Below are positions 15,584-24,248 of a stretch of DNA of 41,343 bases, piece by piece (positions within the stretch are counted from its first letter, which is position 1; each line of letters opens with the position of its first letter). The stretch is taken from contig CACLHJ010000004.1 of NCBI GenBank assembly GCA_902606645.1, positions 1 through 41,343 of the forward strand. Direction: 5' to 3'. The translations under genes were made by a program, and so were the position numbers. The notes beneath the pieces were generated by a model. The model was not told the origin of the DNA. It saw nothing but the letters and a program-made list of their open reading frames with translations, and did no database searches. The stretch comes from an uncultured Pelagibacteraceae bacterium (GTDB lineage: Bacteria > Pseudomonadota > Alphaproteobacteria > Pelagibacterales > Pelagibacteraceae).

Positions 15584-16003
15584 CTAATCTCCAATAAAAT
15601 GGTGAATAATTGTTCTATTTTGCGGCTCCAAACGATGTTCAAATAAATATAAACCCTGCCAAGTTCCAAGTAGTAATTCATTATCTTTAACGCTAAGTGA
15701 TATTTGATTGTTGGTTAATGAAGATTTTATATGTGCAGGCATATCATCTTTACCCTCAGTGGTGTGTGAGTATAATTTATTATCCATAGGCACTAATTTA
15801 TCGAAATATTTTACTAAATCTGTTTGGACATCTGGGTCAGCATTTTCTTGAACAATTAAAGATGCACTAGTATGTTGAATACTTAAATTCAGCATCCCAT
15901 TTTTAAATTTATTATTATTAATCCACTTAATTGTCTGATCAGTGAATTCATACAACCTTTGACCAGCAGTATTTATTTTAAGATTAAAGAACTCTTGCTT
16001 CAT
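15584..16003 (-). CDS. yjbQ: YjbQ/UPF0047 family protein
   Basis: A 139-aa protein of the YjbQ family, with the signature MLNLSIQHTSASLIVQENA, the mid motif VKDNELLLGTWQGLYLFEH and a late R. Some members of the family can act as a weak thiamine-phosphate synthase, though the true role is uncertain. The conserved His of QHTSAS and the E of FEHRLEPQNR are kept. Its ATG overlaps the zapE stop by one base, so it is the last gene of the minus-strand run. Confidence 0.88.
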   Translation of the reverse strand: MKQEFFNLKINTAGQRLYEFTDQTIKWINNNKFKNGMLNLSIQHTSASLIVQENADPDVQTDLVKYFDKLVPMDNKLYSHTTEGKDDMPAHIKSSLTNNQISLSVKDNELLLGTWQGLYLFEHRLEPQNRTIIHHFIGD

Positions 16004-17055
16004 TAATTCTTTTCCACAGATGTTAATTCATATAATCGACTGATAGTTCGTTTAAATGGGTTTTCTAATAATCTTGATGAAGTAAATTGATCTATATTTT
16101 GAGCAGCAGTAACCGCTAAAGGAATATTTTTGTCATATATGACATCAATTAAAGTTATAAATCTCCGTTGTTGATTTGAATTAAAATCATTAAATTGTGG
16201 AATATTATCAAGAGTAACAAATTTACATTTTTTAATTATCTCTAAAAAATCTTCAGCACCAAGATTTTGATTACATAAATCATCAAAATTAAATCTAGCT
16301 ACTCCTTCATAAAAATGTTCTATTTTAAAATCCCTTCCCTTTACGTTAATTTTTTTTGATGAATGATTTTTATCTTTTGTAATAGTTCTAAAAAATTTAT
16401 TTATTTTAAAATTAGTCTCTTGATTAAGAGGATAAAAATATCTTTGTTTTTGGTTTTCATTTGATTTTCTATAATCGTCTTCTATTTTCAGCTCAAATTC
16501 AACAGATTGCTCCTCCATAATTTTTATAAAAGGTTTAAACTGATCTCTTTGAAGGCCATCTTTATAAAGTTCAGAAATTTTTGTATTAGACGTTAAAATA
16601 ATTTTAATATTTTCTTTAAATATTTGCTCGAATAATTTTCCTAAAATCATCGCATCAACAATATTAGTCACTTGAAACTCATCAAAATAAATTAATTCAG
16701 TTTTAGATTTTAAATCTTTTACAAATTGATTGATTATATTTTCCTCATTATTTTCCTTTCTTTCATGCGCAAAATCATGAAAGCTAATCATAAACTCATT
16801 AAAGTGCTGTCTTAATTTTTTTTCTTTTACTAGATCAAAAAAAAAATTTAAGATCATTGTTTTTCCAACACCAACACCTCCATATAAATAAAAAGCTAGT
16901 TTTGAACCATTTTTTGAAAAAAATTTATTTAAAATTGATTTATTAAAATTTAATTTATAATAACTTTTTAATTCATCAATAACTATTAATTGATAAGAAT
17001 TAATTTCTAAATTATTTTTTTTACAAAAATTTTGGAAAAGATTGTCTAAATTCAT
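16003..17055 (-). CDS. zapE: ZapE/AFG1-type AAA ATPase
   Basis: A 350-aa P-loop ATPase of the AFG1/ZapE family. Walker A is GGVGVGKT (about residues 59-66) and Walker B is ELIYFDEFQV, followed by the sensor-like IILTSNT and the family VTLDNIPQFNDFNSNQQRRF section near the C-terminus. In E. coli ZapE modulates Z-ring constriction, and in mitochondria AFG1 aids turnover of respiratory subunits. Length fits the family. It overlaps the cupin-like gene by 4 bases (ATGA), implying translational coupling. Confidence 0.88.
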   Translation of the reverse strand: MNLDNLFQNFCKKNNLEINSYQLIVIDELKSYYKLNFNKSILNKFFSKNGSKLAFYLYGGVGVGKTMILNFFFDLVKEKKLRQHFNEFMISFHDFAHERKENNEENIINQFVKDLKSKTELIYFDEFQVTNIVDAMILGKLFEQIFKENIKIILTSNTKISELYKDGLQRDQFKPFIKIMEEQSVEFELKIEDDYRKSNENQKQRYFYPLNQETNFKINKFFRTITKDKNHSSKKINVKGRDFKIEHFYEGVARFNFDDLCNQNLGAEDFLEIIKKCKFVTLDNIPQFNDFNSNQQRRFITLIDVIYDKNIPLAVTAAQNIDQFTSSRLLENPFKRTISRLYELTSVEKN

Positions 17056-17480
17056 TTTTTTGTTTTAAAGTCAATACCATATTCTGATCTTGGTCCTTTA
17101 CGTAATCCAAATGGACCAGAAATAAATATAGTTAATGGTCTTGTTCCTGGCTCAAGATCCACTCTATGCAAATTATTTGCTGATCTGAAACCAATATAAC
17201 CAGGTCGTCTCCAGAATTTTCCTGTACTCAAAGTCTCCCAATAACCATCCCTTAAAACTATTGTTATATAAGGAAAAGTGTGATTATGCACACCGTCACC
17301 GTGATCATCAGCTAGCATCTCATGTATTAATATATTGAATGGAAACCACTTTGGTCTGTGTCTCATTAAAACATAATACCTGTTCATCCAAGGCTTTGCT
17401 TCATCAAATTTAGGATGAGAAGGACCTCTGTCTAATACAACTTTTTTTCTACCGATCTTATCTAAAAATTTTAAGATCAT
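17052..17480 (-). CDS. Cupin-like protein of unknown function
   Basis: A 142-aa protein with a cupin-type pattern: GDGVHNHTFPYITIVLRDGYWE supplies the H-x-H of motif 1, and IGFRSANNLHRVDLEPG supplies the later metal histidine of motif 2. Between them lie short beta-strands. This suggests a small metal-binding double-stranded beta-helix fold, as in cysteine dioxygenase-like or sugar-modifying cupins. There is no signal peptide. It sits between the BamB-like lipoprotein and zapE, overlapping the latter. No specific reaction can be assigned. Confidence 0.72.
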   Translation of the reverse strand: MILKFLDKIGRKKVVLDRGPSHPKFDEAKPWMNRYYVLMRHRPKWFPFNILIHEMLADDHGDGVHNHTFPYITIVLRDGYWETLSTGKFWRRPGYIGFRSANNLHRVDLEPGTRPLTIFISGPFGLRKGPRSEYGIDFKTKK

Positions 17481-17482
17481 AT

Positions 17483-18781
17483 TTAATTATACTGGATAAT
17501 AGATCCATTTCTTATTAAAAATAAATTATTATTAAATATAAATGGCTTTGAAACAAAATTAGAAGAAACTTTTTCTGTTTTAATAATACTACCATTTTGC
17601 AAATCAACTACAATCATTTTGCCATCAGAATTAGTTAGATACAAATTCATATTACCTATCGCAAATCCTATTGGATAAATATTTTTTCTTTTTTTTTGTT
17701 TGTAAATTTTAAAAAGATCAGTCACTCTGATTATATTTCCTTTATTCTTTTCTATTGCATACAAATAGCCTTCATTCGAAACTGTGAAAATTAAATTTCC
17801 AGTTATCACAGGTGTAACATTAGATTTAATATCACTTATCCAGTTTGTAGTACCTGTTTTTACATCAATTGAATAAAATTCATTTTTGTTATTAGAAATA
17901 AAAATAGAATTACCATCTGAAACTAATTTTGAAGTTTTGAAATTATAAGTTTCATTTATAATACTGCTACTTTGAGTGGGTAATTGCCAAATGATCAGGC
18001 CACTCTCAACATTAACAGCAGTTATATCGCCAATAGAATTACTAAATACCACCATGTCACCAATTATAATTAATGAATATTTAGTATTTGATATTGTAAA
18101 AGAGTCTTCTGTTTGTAGGTTCCAACATTCCGATCCATCATCTATTTTATAACATCTAAGAGTATTCTTATAATCTATAACAAAAAATTTATTTTTATGT
18201 TTTTTAATTTCTGAATTAAAAGGATAGGTATTATTTTTAGACCAATTGAGTTCACCTGTGTTACTGTTAATTGAATAATATTTTGCTATGGTATCACTAA
18301 CCAAAATATTTTCATCATGCGAAATAAAATTTAACTTAGGATGTAATTTTTTTTCAGCTTTGGAATAATGATTTTTTTTCCATTTAATTTTTTGATTCTC
18401 ATCATATTTTATGATTGATCCTTTTTTATCAAAAAATACTATATTGTTTGAAAAAAATAGTGGTTTGAAATTGATTTGATTTAATTCCTCTAACTTAGAG
18501 AATTTATAAGTTCCAATTTTGCCTAATTCACCTTTGTAACTTTGTGAACCAAAATTATTTTGATTATCGGTAAATTTTTTGTTTGTTTTTATTAGTGATA
18601 AATCTAAATTTAACCCTTGGTTAAATTCTTGAACCTCTATCTTATCTTCTGCAAATACTTTTTTTAACTTTGATTGAGTTGTTAGCTCTTTTTCTTTGTC
18701 TTTCCATATTCTTGAGTTTTCGTTTAATGAACAATTGTTTATGAAAATAAGCGCTATTAATAAGATGACTAATCTATTCAC
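17483..18781 (-). CDS. bamB: BamB-like lipoprotein with PQQ/WD-type beta-propeller
   Basis: A 432-aa protein starting with a lipoprotein signal peptide (LVILLIALIFINNC, lipobox cysteine near residue 16). The body shows repeated propeller blades, for example SNTGELNWSKN, INVESG-like VNVESGLIIWQLP, DVKTGTTNWISD and DLQNGSIIKTEK. These match the PQQ-like repeats of BamB, a lipoprotein of the outer-membrane protein assembly complex. It overlaps the YfgM-like TPR gene by 8 bases. In many proteobacteria yfgM, bamB and the GTPase gene der are neighbours; der is absent here. Confidence 0.78.
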   Translation of the reverse strand: MNRLVILLIALIFINNCSLNENSRIWKDKEKELTTQSKLKKVFAEDKIEVQEFNQGLNLDLSLIKTNKKFTDNQNNFGSQSYKGELGKIGTYKFSKLEELNQINFKPLFFSNNIVFFDKKGSIIKYDENQKIKWKKNHYSKAEKKLHPKLNFISHDENILVSDTIAKYYSINSNTGELNWSKNNTYPFNSEIKKHKNKFFVIDYKNTLRCYKIDDGSECWNLQTEDSFTISNTKYSLIIIGDMVVFSNSIGDITAVNVESGLIIWQLPTQSSSIINETYNFKTSKLVSDGNSIFISNNKNEFYSIDVKTGTTNWISDIKSNVTPVITGNLIFTVSNEGYLYAIEKNKGNIIRVTDLFKIYKQKKRKNIYPIGFAIGNMNLYLTNSDGKMIVVDLQNGSIIKTEKVSSNFVSKPFIFNNNLFLIRNGSIIQYN

Positions 18782-19418
18782 TCAAATCTCTATTCAATCT
18801 TTTGTCTGCTTGTAACCTTATATCTGGATTGGAATTTTCTAAACCGATTATTTGATTGAAAAACTCTTTTGCCTTCTGATTTTGATCCTTAGCATAAAAA
18901 TACTCAGCCATTAGGTATAAAGCATGTGATTTCCAAACACTTTTTGAGTTAATTAAAGGATTTAGTAAATTTAACAAATCTCCCTCGGATGATTGATCGG
19001 CATTAAAAAGAGCTTTTTTGTAAATGACTAAGTTTTTGATTTCATCATCTAAAGATGTTTGGTCAATCAAAATATCAAATAACTCATTTATCTGTTTTTG
19101 ATCCGAAATAAGTTCATTATCAATGATAAAATAAAGTGACAGAGGAGAATAAGTTGGATCCTTTTCATTTATTATTGCAATTAGCTTAGTGGTAGTTTTT
19201 TCTTTATTATTTTCTGAATATTCAATTGTTACTAAATTAAAAGTATCAGAAACTCCTTGCTTTTTATTTATTTGATATTTATCAAAACTATAAACACCAA
19301 CAATTCCTACCAACAAAATTATAATTCCAAAAATTAATTTATTTTTATTATTTATAAAAAAATTTTTAATTTTTTCATTTCTAGTGTTCGTATTTATAAT
19401 TGATACGTCTTCATCCAT
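18774..19418 (-). CDS. YfgM-like membrane-anchored TPR protein
   Basis: A 214-aa protein: a 24-residue cytoplasmic N-tail, one membrane helix (LIFGIIILLVGIVGVYSF), then a soluble helical region with TPR-like segments (KSVWKSHALYLMAEYFYAKD, KAKEFFNQIIGLE). This is the layout of YfgM/TPR_21 proteins that work with the periplasmic chaperone and translocon network. It lies between acnA and bamB, two bases downstream of the acnA stop. Assignment rests on architecture and on the bamB neighbour. Confidence 0.72.
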   Translation of the reverse strand: MDEDVSIINTNTRNEKIKNFFINNKNKLIFGIIILLVGIVGVYSFDKYQINKKQGVSDTFNLVTIEYSENNKEKTTTKLIAIINEKDPTYSPLSLYFIIDNELISDQKQINELFDILIDQTSLDDEIKNLVIYKKALFNADQSSEGDLLNLLNPLINSKSVWKSHALYLMAEYFYAKDQNQKAKEFFNQIIGLENSNPDIRLQADKRLNRDLSE

Positions 19419-19420
19419 AA

Positions 19421-22090
19421 TTAAATCATGTTCCTTAACACATATTGTAATATTCCACCATTTTTATAATACTCCAGCTCATTTTTAGTATCTATTCTAC
19501 ACAAAGTTTTAACTTTCTTCATTTCTCCAGACGCATATTTAATTTCTACCATTACTTCATCAGATGGATTAATTCCTTTTTCAATATCAATAATACTTAT
19601 TAACTCTGAACCTATTAAATTTAGATTTTTTCTATTAACTTCATTTATAAATTGTAAAGGTAAAACACCCATTCCAATTAAATTAGATCTATGAATTCTT
19701 TCAAAACTTTCTGCTAATACTGCTTTAACTCCTAATAATTTTGTTCCTTTGGCGGCCCAATCTCTCGAGGAACCAGTTCCATATTCTTTACCACCTATTA
19801 CAACTAAATCCGTACCTCTTCTTTTGTATTCCTCTACGGCATCATAAACAGATAAAACTTTTCCTTCAGGATATAATTTTGTATATCCACCTTCAGTTCC
19901 TGGAGCCATTTCATTTCTTATTCTGATGTTAGCAAAAGTTCCTCTCATCATTACTTCGTGGTTTCCTCTTCTTGATCCATATGAATTATAATCTTTTGGT
20001 AAAATCTGATGCTCCATGAAGTACTCACCTGTTGGACTATCTTTTTGAATGCTTCCTGCTGGAGAAATGTGATCTGTTGTAACCATATCACCTAATATCA
20101 ACAAAGGTCTTGCATCTTTTATTTCTTTAAATCCTTCTGGCTCGTCTGGTAAAGAATCAAAAAATGGTGGCTTTTTTACATACGTTGAGCCTTTGTCCCA
20201 ATTGTAAATACTGCTATGATCTGTCTTAATTTTTTGCCATTGACTTGGTCCTTCTGAAACATTTGAATATCTGTTAATAAACATTTCAGCATTTAAAGAT
20301 TGTTTTAAAGTATTTTCAATTTCATCATTTGAAGGCCATATATCTTTTAAATAAATGTCATTGCCATCTTTATCTTTTCCTAAAGAATCTTTGTATAAAT
20401 CAAACTCCATGTGACCAGCTAAGGCATAGGCAACAACTAAAGGTGGTGATGCTAAATAATTAGCCTTAATATGAGGGGAAATTCTTCCTTCGAAGTTTCT
20501 ATTACCTGATAAAACTGAGACTGCATAAATATTTTCTTTCTGAATTGCTTCAACAATATTATCTGCTAATGGTCCTGAATTACCAATACAAGTAGTGCAT
20601 CCATAACCTACTAAATTAAAGCCTAATTTATCTAAATAAGTATTTAGTCCAGCTTTAGCTAAGTAATCTGTGACAACCTGCGACCCTGGTGCCAATGAAG
20701 TTTTAACCCATGGCTTAACTTCCAATCCAAACTCAACTGCTTTTTTTGCTAATAAACCTGCTCCAATTAAAACATTTGGGTTTGAAGTATTTGTACAAGA
20801 AGTTATTGCTGCAATAAGTATAGAACCATCTTTAATTTCAAAATCAGAATTTAAAACCTTTGCAACTGATTTTTCTTTTTTATTTGTTGCTTCTTCTAAT
20901 ACTTTTTTAAATGACTTTGGCGCATCTGTTAATAAAACTTTATCTTGTGGTCTTTTAGGACCTGAGATAGTGGGTACAACTGATGACATATCTAATGTAA
21001 GTGTGTCTGTAAAAATAATATCTTTACTTGCCCATAGTCCCTGTTCTTTTGCATACTTCTCTACAATATCAACTGTATGCTGATCTCTTCCTGAAAATTT
21101 TAAGTATTTTAAAGTCTCATCATCTATTGGGAAAAAACCACAAGTTGCTCCATACTCGGGAGCCATATTTGCTATAGTTGCTCTATCAGCAAGAGTTAAG
21201 TTTTTTAAACCTTCACCATAAAATTCAACAAATTTTCCAACAACCCCTTTGTCTCTTAACATCTTAACTACTGTTAAAACTAAGTCTGTTGCAGTAGTTC
21301 CTTCAGGCATTTTATTTTTAATTTCAAAACCTATAACTTCTGGAATTAACATTGATATAGGTTGGCCTAGCATTCCAGCCTCTGCTTCAATTCCACCAAC
21401 GCCCCAGCCTAAAACTGATAATCCATTAACCATTGTTGTATGACTATCTGTACCAACTAAAGTGTCAGGAAAAAGATAATTTTCACCTTTAAATTCCTCT
21501 GACCAAACTACTTTAGATAAATATTCTAAGTTTACTTGGTGACAAATTCCAGTTCCAGGAGGTACTATTCTAAAGTTATTAAAAGCTTGTTGTCCCCACT
21601 TTAAAAAAGAATACCTTTCTGCATTTCTTTCAAATTCGATATCAACATTTTTTTCAAAAGAATCTGCTTTGGCAGATTGATCAACTTGAACTGAGTGATC
21701 AATTACAAGATCAACTGAAGATAATGGATTAATTGTGTTGGGGTCTTTATTTTTATCTTTAACTGCTTCTCTCATTGCAGCTAAGTCTGCAACCGCTGGA
21801 ATTCCAGTGTAATCCTGAAGTAAAACTCTTGCAGGTCGATAAGCAATTTCCGTATTTGATTTTTTTGTCTTTAACCAATTTTTAATAGAATCTATTTGAT
21901 TTTTGTTTACTGATAAATCGTCCTCATATCTTAGTAGGTTCTCCAAGAGAACTTTTAAAGATTTTGGAAGCTTTGATATTCCTTCAAGACCATTTTTTTC
22001 AGCCTCCATTAAAGAATAATATTGGTAGTCTTTATTATTTATTGAAATTTTTTTAAGTGAATTATATGAATTTTTGTTTCCTGGGGTCAT
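19421..22090 (-). CDS. acnA: Aconitate hydratase A
   Basis: An 889-aa aconitase of the AcnA/IRP1 class, which interconverts citrate and isocitrate in the TCA cycle. The 4Fe-4S cysteines are seen in ITSCTNTSNPNV (near residue 431) and GYGCTTCIGNSGP (near 497 and 500). The swivel domain shows GDMVTTDHISPAGSI and YGTGSSRDWAAKG. Length and order match E. coli AcnA. It starts one base after the LysE-type gene ends and is followed by the envelope pair yfgM/bamB, so a central-metabolism gene is embedded in an otherwise unrelated run. Confidence 0.97.
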   Translation of the reverse strand: MTPGNKNSYNSLKKISINNKDYQYYSLMEAEKNGLEGISKLPKSLKVLLENLLRYEDDLSVNKNQIDSIKNWLKTKKSNTEIAYRPARVLLQDYTGIPAVADLAAMREAVKDKNKDPNTINPLSSVDLVIDHSVQVDQSAKADSFEKNVDIEFERNAERYSFLKWGQQAFNNFRIVPPGTGICHQVNLEYLSKVVWSEEFKGENYLFPDTLVGTDSHTTMVNGLSVLGWGVGGIEAEAGMLGQPISMLIPEVIGFEIKNKMPEGTTATDLVLTVVKMLRDKGVVGKFVEFYGEGLKNLTLADRATIANMAPEYGATCGFFPIDDETLKYLKFSGRDQHTVDIVEKYAKEQGLWASKDIIFTDTLTLDMSSVVPTISGPKRPQDKVLLTDAPKSFKKVLEEATNKKEKSVAKVLNSDFEIKDGSILIAAITSCTNTSNPNVLIGAGLLAKKAVEFGLEVKPWVKTSLAPGSQVVTDYLAKAGLNTYLDKLGFNLVGYGCTTCIGNSGPLADNIVEAIQKENIYAVSVLSGNRNFEGRISPHIKANYLASPPLVVAYALAGHMEFDLYKDSLGKDKDGNDIYLKDIWPSNDEIENTLKQSLNAEMFINRYSNVSEGPSQWQKIKTDHSSIYNWDKGSTYVKKPPFFDSLPDEPEGFKEIKDARPLLILGDMVTTDHISPAGSIQKDSPTGEYFMEHQILPKDYNSYGSRRGNHEVMMRGTFANIRIRNEMAPGTEGGYTKLYPEGKVLSVYDAVEEYKRRGTDLVVIGGKEYGTGSSRDWAAKGTKLLGVKAVLAESFERIHRSNLIGMGVLPLQFINEVNRKNLNLIGSELISIIDIEKGINPSDEVMVEIKYASGEMKKVKTLCRIDTKNELEYYKNGGILQYVLRNMI

Positions 22091-22091
22091 G

Positions 22092-22685
22092 TTATAAATA
22101 AAAAGTTATTATGCTTATTAAAAGAAGCAGTGACATAACATAATTAAAATAATTAATATATTTCTGATTTGTCGCAAATTTCCTTATAAATTTGCCCATA
22201 AATGTCCAAACGGTGATACTGGTTACTGAAACAATAAAAGCTAAAATAATAATTTGAGTCGTATAATTTACAAAATTTTCACCTGGATTTAGATAAGTAG
22301 AAACAACAATCACTGATGCAATTACTCCCTTTGGATTTAAAAATTGAAAAATAAAAGTGTTAATAAATTTTACAGGATTTTTATCTTTATTTTCTACATT
22401 AGTAGATTTTGAAAATGAAATTTTATAAGCCAAATAAATTAAAAATAACGTTCCTAAATATTTTAATATTTCTTGAATTAATGGATAAAGCTTAAATATG
22501 TTGATCAACCCTAAGGCAACACATAATAAAAGAAAAGGAAATCCTAAAGTAACACCGATTATTAGTGGGATTGTTTTTTTTATTCCAAAATTAAATCCAG
22601 AGTAAAACGCTATAAAATTATTTGGTCCAGGAGTAAACGCAGCTACAATTCCAAATAGAGTGATAGATAAAATTTCTGGGTGCAT
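22092..22685 (-). CDS. LysE/RhtB-family exporter
   Basis: A 197-aa inner-membrane protein with about six hydrophobic helices. The family start GIVAAFTPGPNNFIAFYSG is present near residues 12-30, and FLNPKGVIASVIV matches the second conserved part. LysE/RhtB proteins export amino acids such as lysine, arginine, homoserine or threonine. It starts 3 bases after the CsaA-like gene ends and runs into acnA. The substrate is not deducible. Confidence 0.88.
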   Translation of the reverse strand: MHPEILSITLFGIVAAFTPGPNNFIAFYSGFNFGIKKTIPLIIGVTLGFPFLLLCVALGLINIFKLYPLIQEILKYLGTLFLIYLAYKISFSKSTNVENKDKNPVKFINTFIFQFLNPKGVIASVIVVSTYLNPGENFVNYTTQIIILAFIVSVTSITVWTFMGKFIRKFATNQKYINYFNYVMSLLLLISIITFYL

Positions 22686-22688
22686 TTT

Positions 22689-23030
22689 TTATGCTATAGG
22701 AAGTCCATTCTCAGATTTTTGAGATGGGTGGACTAATATTACTTTTCCTTCTTTATCAATTGATCCAAGAATAAGTACCTGAGAAACTACTCCAGCAATA
22801 TTTTTTTCTGGAAAATTGCAAACTCCTATAACTTGTTTTCCTTTCAAATTTTCCTCATTATAATAATGAGTTACTTGAGCTGAAGATTGTTTGATTCCAA
22901 TCTCATCACCAAAATCTACTTTGACAACTAATGAAGGTTTTCTTGCTTTTTCATTTTTTTCAACTGAAATTACTGTTCCAACCCTGATATCAACTTTATC
23001 AAAAATATCGTAGGTTATTTGTTCTTTCAT
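22689..23030 (-). CDS. csaA: CsaA-like tRNA-binding-domain protein
   Basis: A 113-aa single-domain protein with an OB fold like that of the C-terminus of MetRS. The start KVDIRVGTVISVEKNEKARKP is diagnostic, and GVCNFPEKNIAGVVSQVLILG matches the later conserved strand. CsaA binds tRNA and has been described as an export chaperone in Bacillus. It starts 27 bases from the divergent argE-like gene, so the two promoters must overlap each other or the coding sequence. Confidence 0.88.
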   Translation of the reverse strand: MKEQITYDIFDKVDIRVGTVISVEKNEKARKPSLVVKVDFGDEIGIKQSSAQVTHYYNEENLKGKQVIGVCNFPEKNIAGVVSQVLILGSIDKEGKVILVHPSQKSENGLPIA

Positions 23031-23057
23031 ATAATTAATATATAATGAAACCTAAAT

Positions 23058-24248
23058 ATGAGTACAGAAAATAATTTAAATGTTTTATTTGATAATTCAG
23101 TAAAGATTTTAACTGACCTAATAGCCTTTAAAACAATTTCAGGAGAAGATAATAATTCTTTAATTGATTATTGTGATAATATATTAAAAAAACTTGGTGC
23201 CACTTCTTTTAGGACTTTTGATGAAGATAAAAAAAGAGTTAATTTGTTTGCAACAATTAAATCTAAAAAACCTAGCAATAAAAAGCCTATAATTTTGTCT
23301 GGACATACAGATGTTGTGCCTGTGTCTAAAGGTTGGTCTACAGATCCGTTTAAGGCAACAATTAAAGGAGACAAACTTTATGGAAGAGGGTCATGTGATA
23401 TGAAAGGGTTTATTGCTTGCACATTAGCTTTTGCACCAATTTATTCAAAATCTAATCTCGATAGAGATATTCATTTTTCTTTCACTTTTGATGAAGAAAC
23501 TGCATGCCAAGGAGCTCCCATTCTCATAAAAGAATTGAAAAAAAGAGAAATTAAAGATGGAATTTGTATTGTTGGTGAACCTACAAACATGAAAATTATT
23601 GATGCTCATAAAGGATGCTATGAATACACAACTTTTTTTAAAGGTTTAGCAGGTCATAGTTCAGCACCACATAAGGGTGTGAGTGCTGTTGAATATGCTT
23701 CAAGATATGTAAATAAATTGATTGAATTAAGAAATGTCCTCAAGGATAGAGCCCCAAAAGAGTCCATATTCGATCCTCCTCATTCAACTCTTTCAATAGG
23801 AGGAATTTTTGGAGGAATTGCTCACAATGTGATTGCAGATAAATGTCATGTCAATTGGGAAACAAGACCAGTGGTTAAAGAAGATGCAATATTTTTGAAT
23901 CAAGAACTAGATAAATATGCAAATGAAATTTTATTGCCAGAAATGAAAAAAATTTTTTCTAGCTCCTCTATTGAAAAAAAAGTTATTGGAGAAATAATTG
24001 GATTTGATCGCAAAGATAAATCTGATGCTTGTGAATTAATTTCAAGTTTAACAGGAGATAACTCTAGACAAGTTGTATCTTTTGGAACTGAGGCAGGTTT
24101 GTTTCAAGAAATAGGAATAAGTACGGTTGTTTGTGGACCAGGTTCTATCGAACAAGCACACAAAATTGATGAATTTATAATATTAGATGAATTAAAAAAG
24201 TGTTTGAAGTTGCTTGAAGGGATTAAAGAAAAATCTTCTTTAAATTAA
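23058..24248 (+). CDS. argE: M20-family amidohydrolase, acetylornithine deacetylase ArgE-like
   Basis: A 396-aa zinc amidohydrolase. Metal and catalytic motifs are LSGHTDVVPVSKGWSTDPF (first His and Asp), YGRGSCDMKGF (bridging Asp), FDEETACQGA (catalytic Glu) and VGEPTNM; a late ligand lies in EQAHKIDEF. This is the ArgE pattern, giving ornithine from N-acetylornithine. Because M20 enzymes also deacetylate N-acetyl-diaminobutyrate in ectoine breakdown (DoeB/EutE), that alternative deserves note given the DoeA-like gene about 11 kb away. The stop overlaps the aldehyde dehydrogenase stop in a shared TTAA. Confidence 0.82.
   Translation: MSTENNLNVLFDNSVKILTDLIAFKTISGEDNNSLIDYCDNILKKLGATSFRTFDEDKKRVNLFATIKSKKPSNKKPIILSGHTDVVPVSKGWSTDPFKATIKGDKLYGRGSCDMKGFIACTLAFAPIYSKSNLDRDIHFSFTFDEETACQGAPILIKELKKREIKDGICIVGEPTNMKIIDAHKGCYEYTTFFKGLAGHSSAPHKGVSAVEYASRYVNKLIELRNVLKDRAPKESIFDPPHSTLSIGGIFGGIAHNVIADKCHVNWETRPVVKEDAIFLNQELDKYANEILLPEMKKIFSSSSIEKKVIGEIIGFDRKDKSDACELISSLTGDNSRQVVSFGTEAGLFQEIGISTVVCGPGSIEQAHKIDEFIILDELKKCLKLLEGIKEKSSLN

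Noticed and set aside
20670-21083. 137-codon plus-strand open frame inside acnA
   Set aside because: It is the antisense shadow of a well conserved enzyme, with no ribosome site or plausible protein features.
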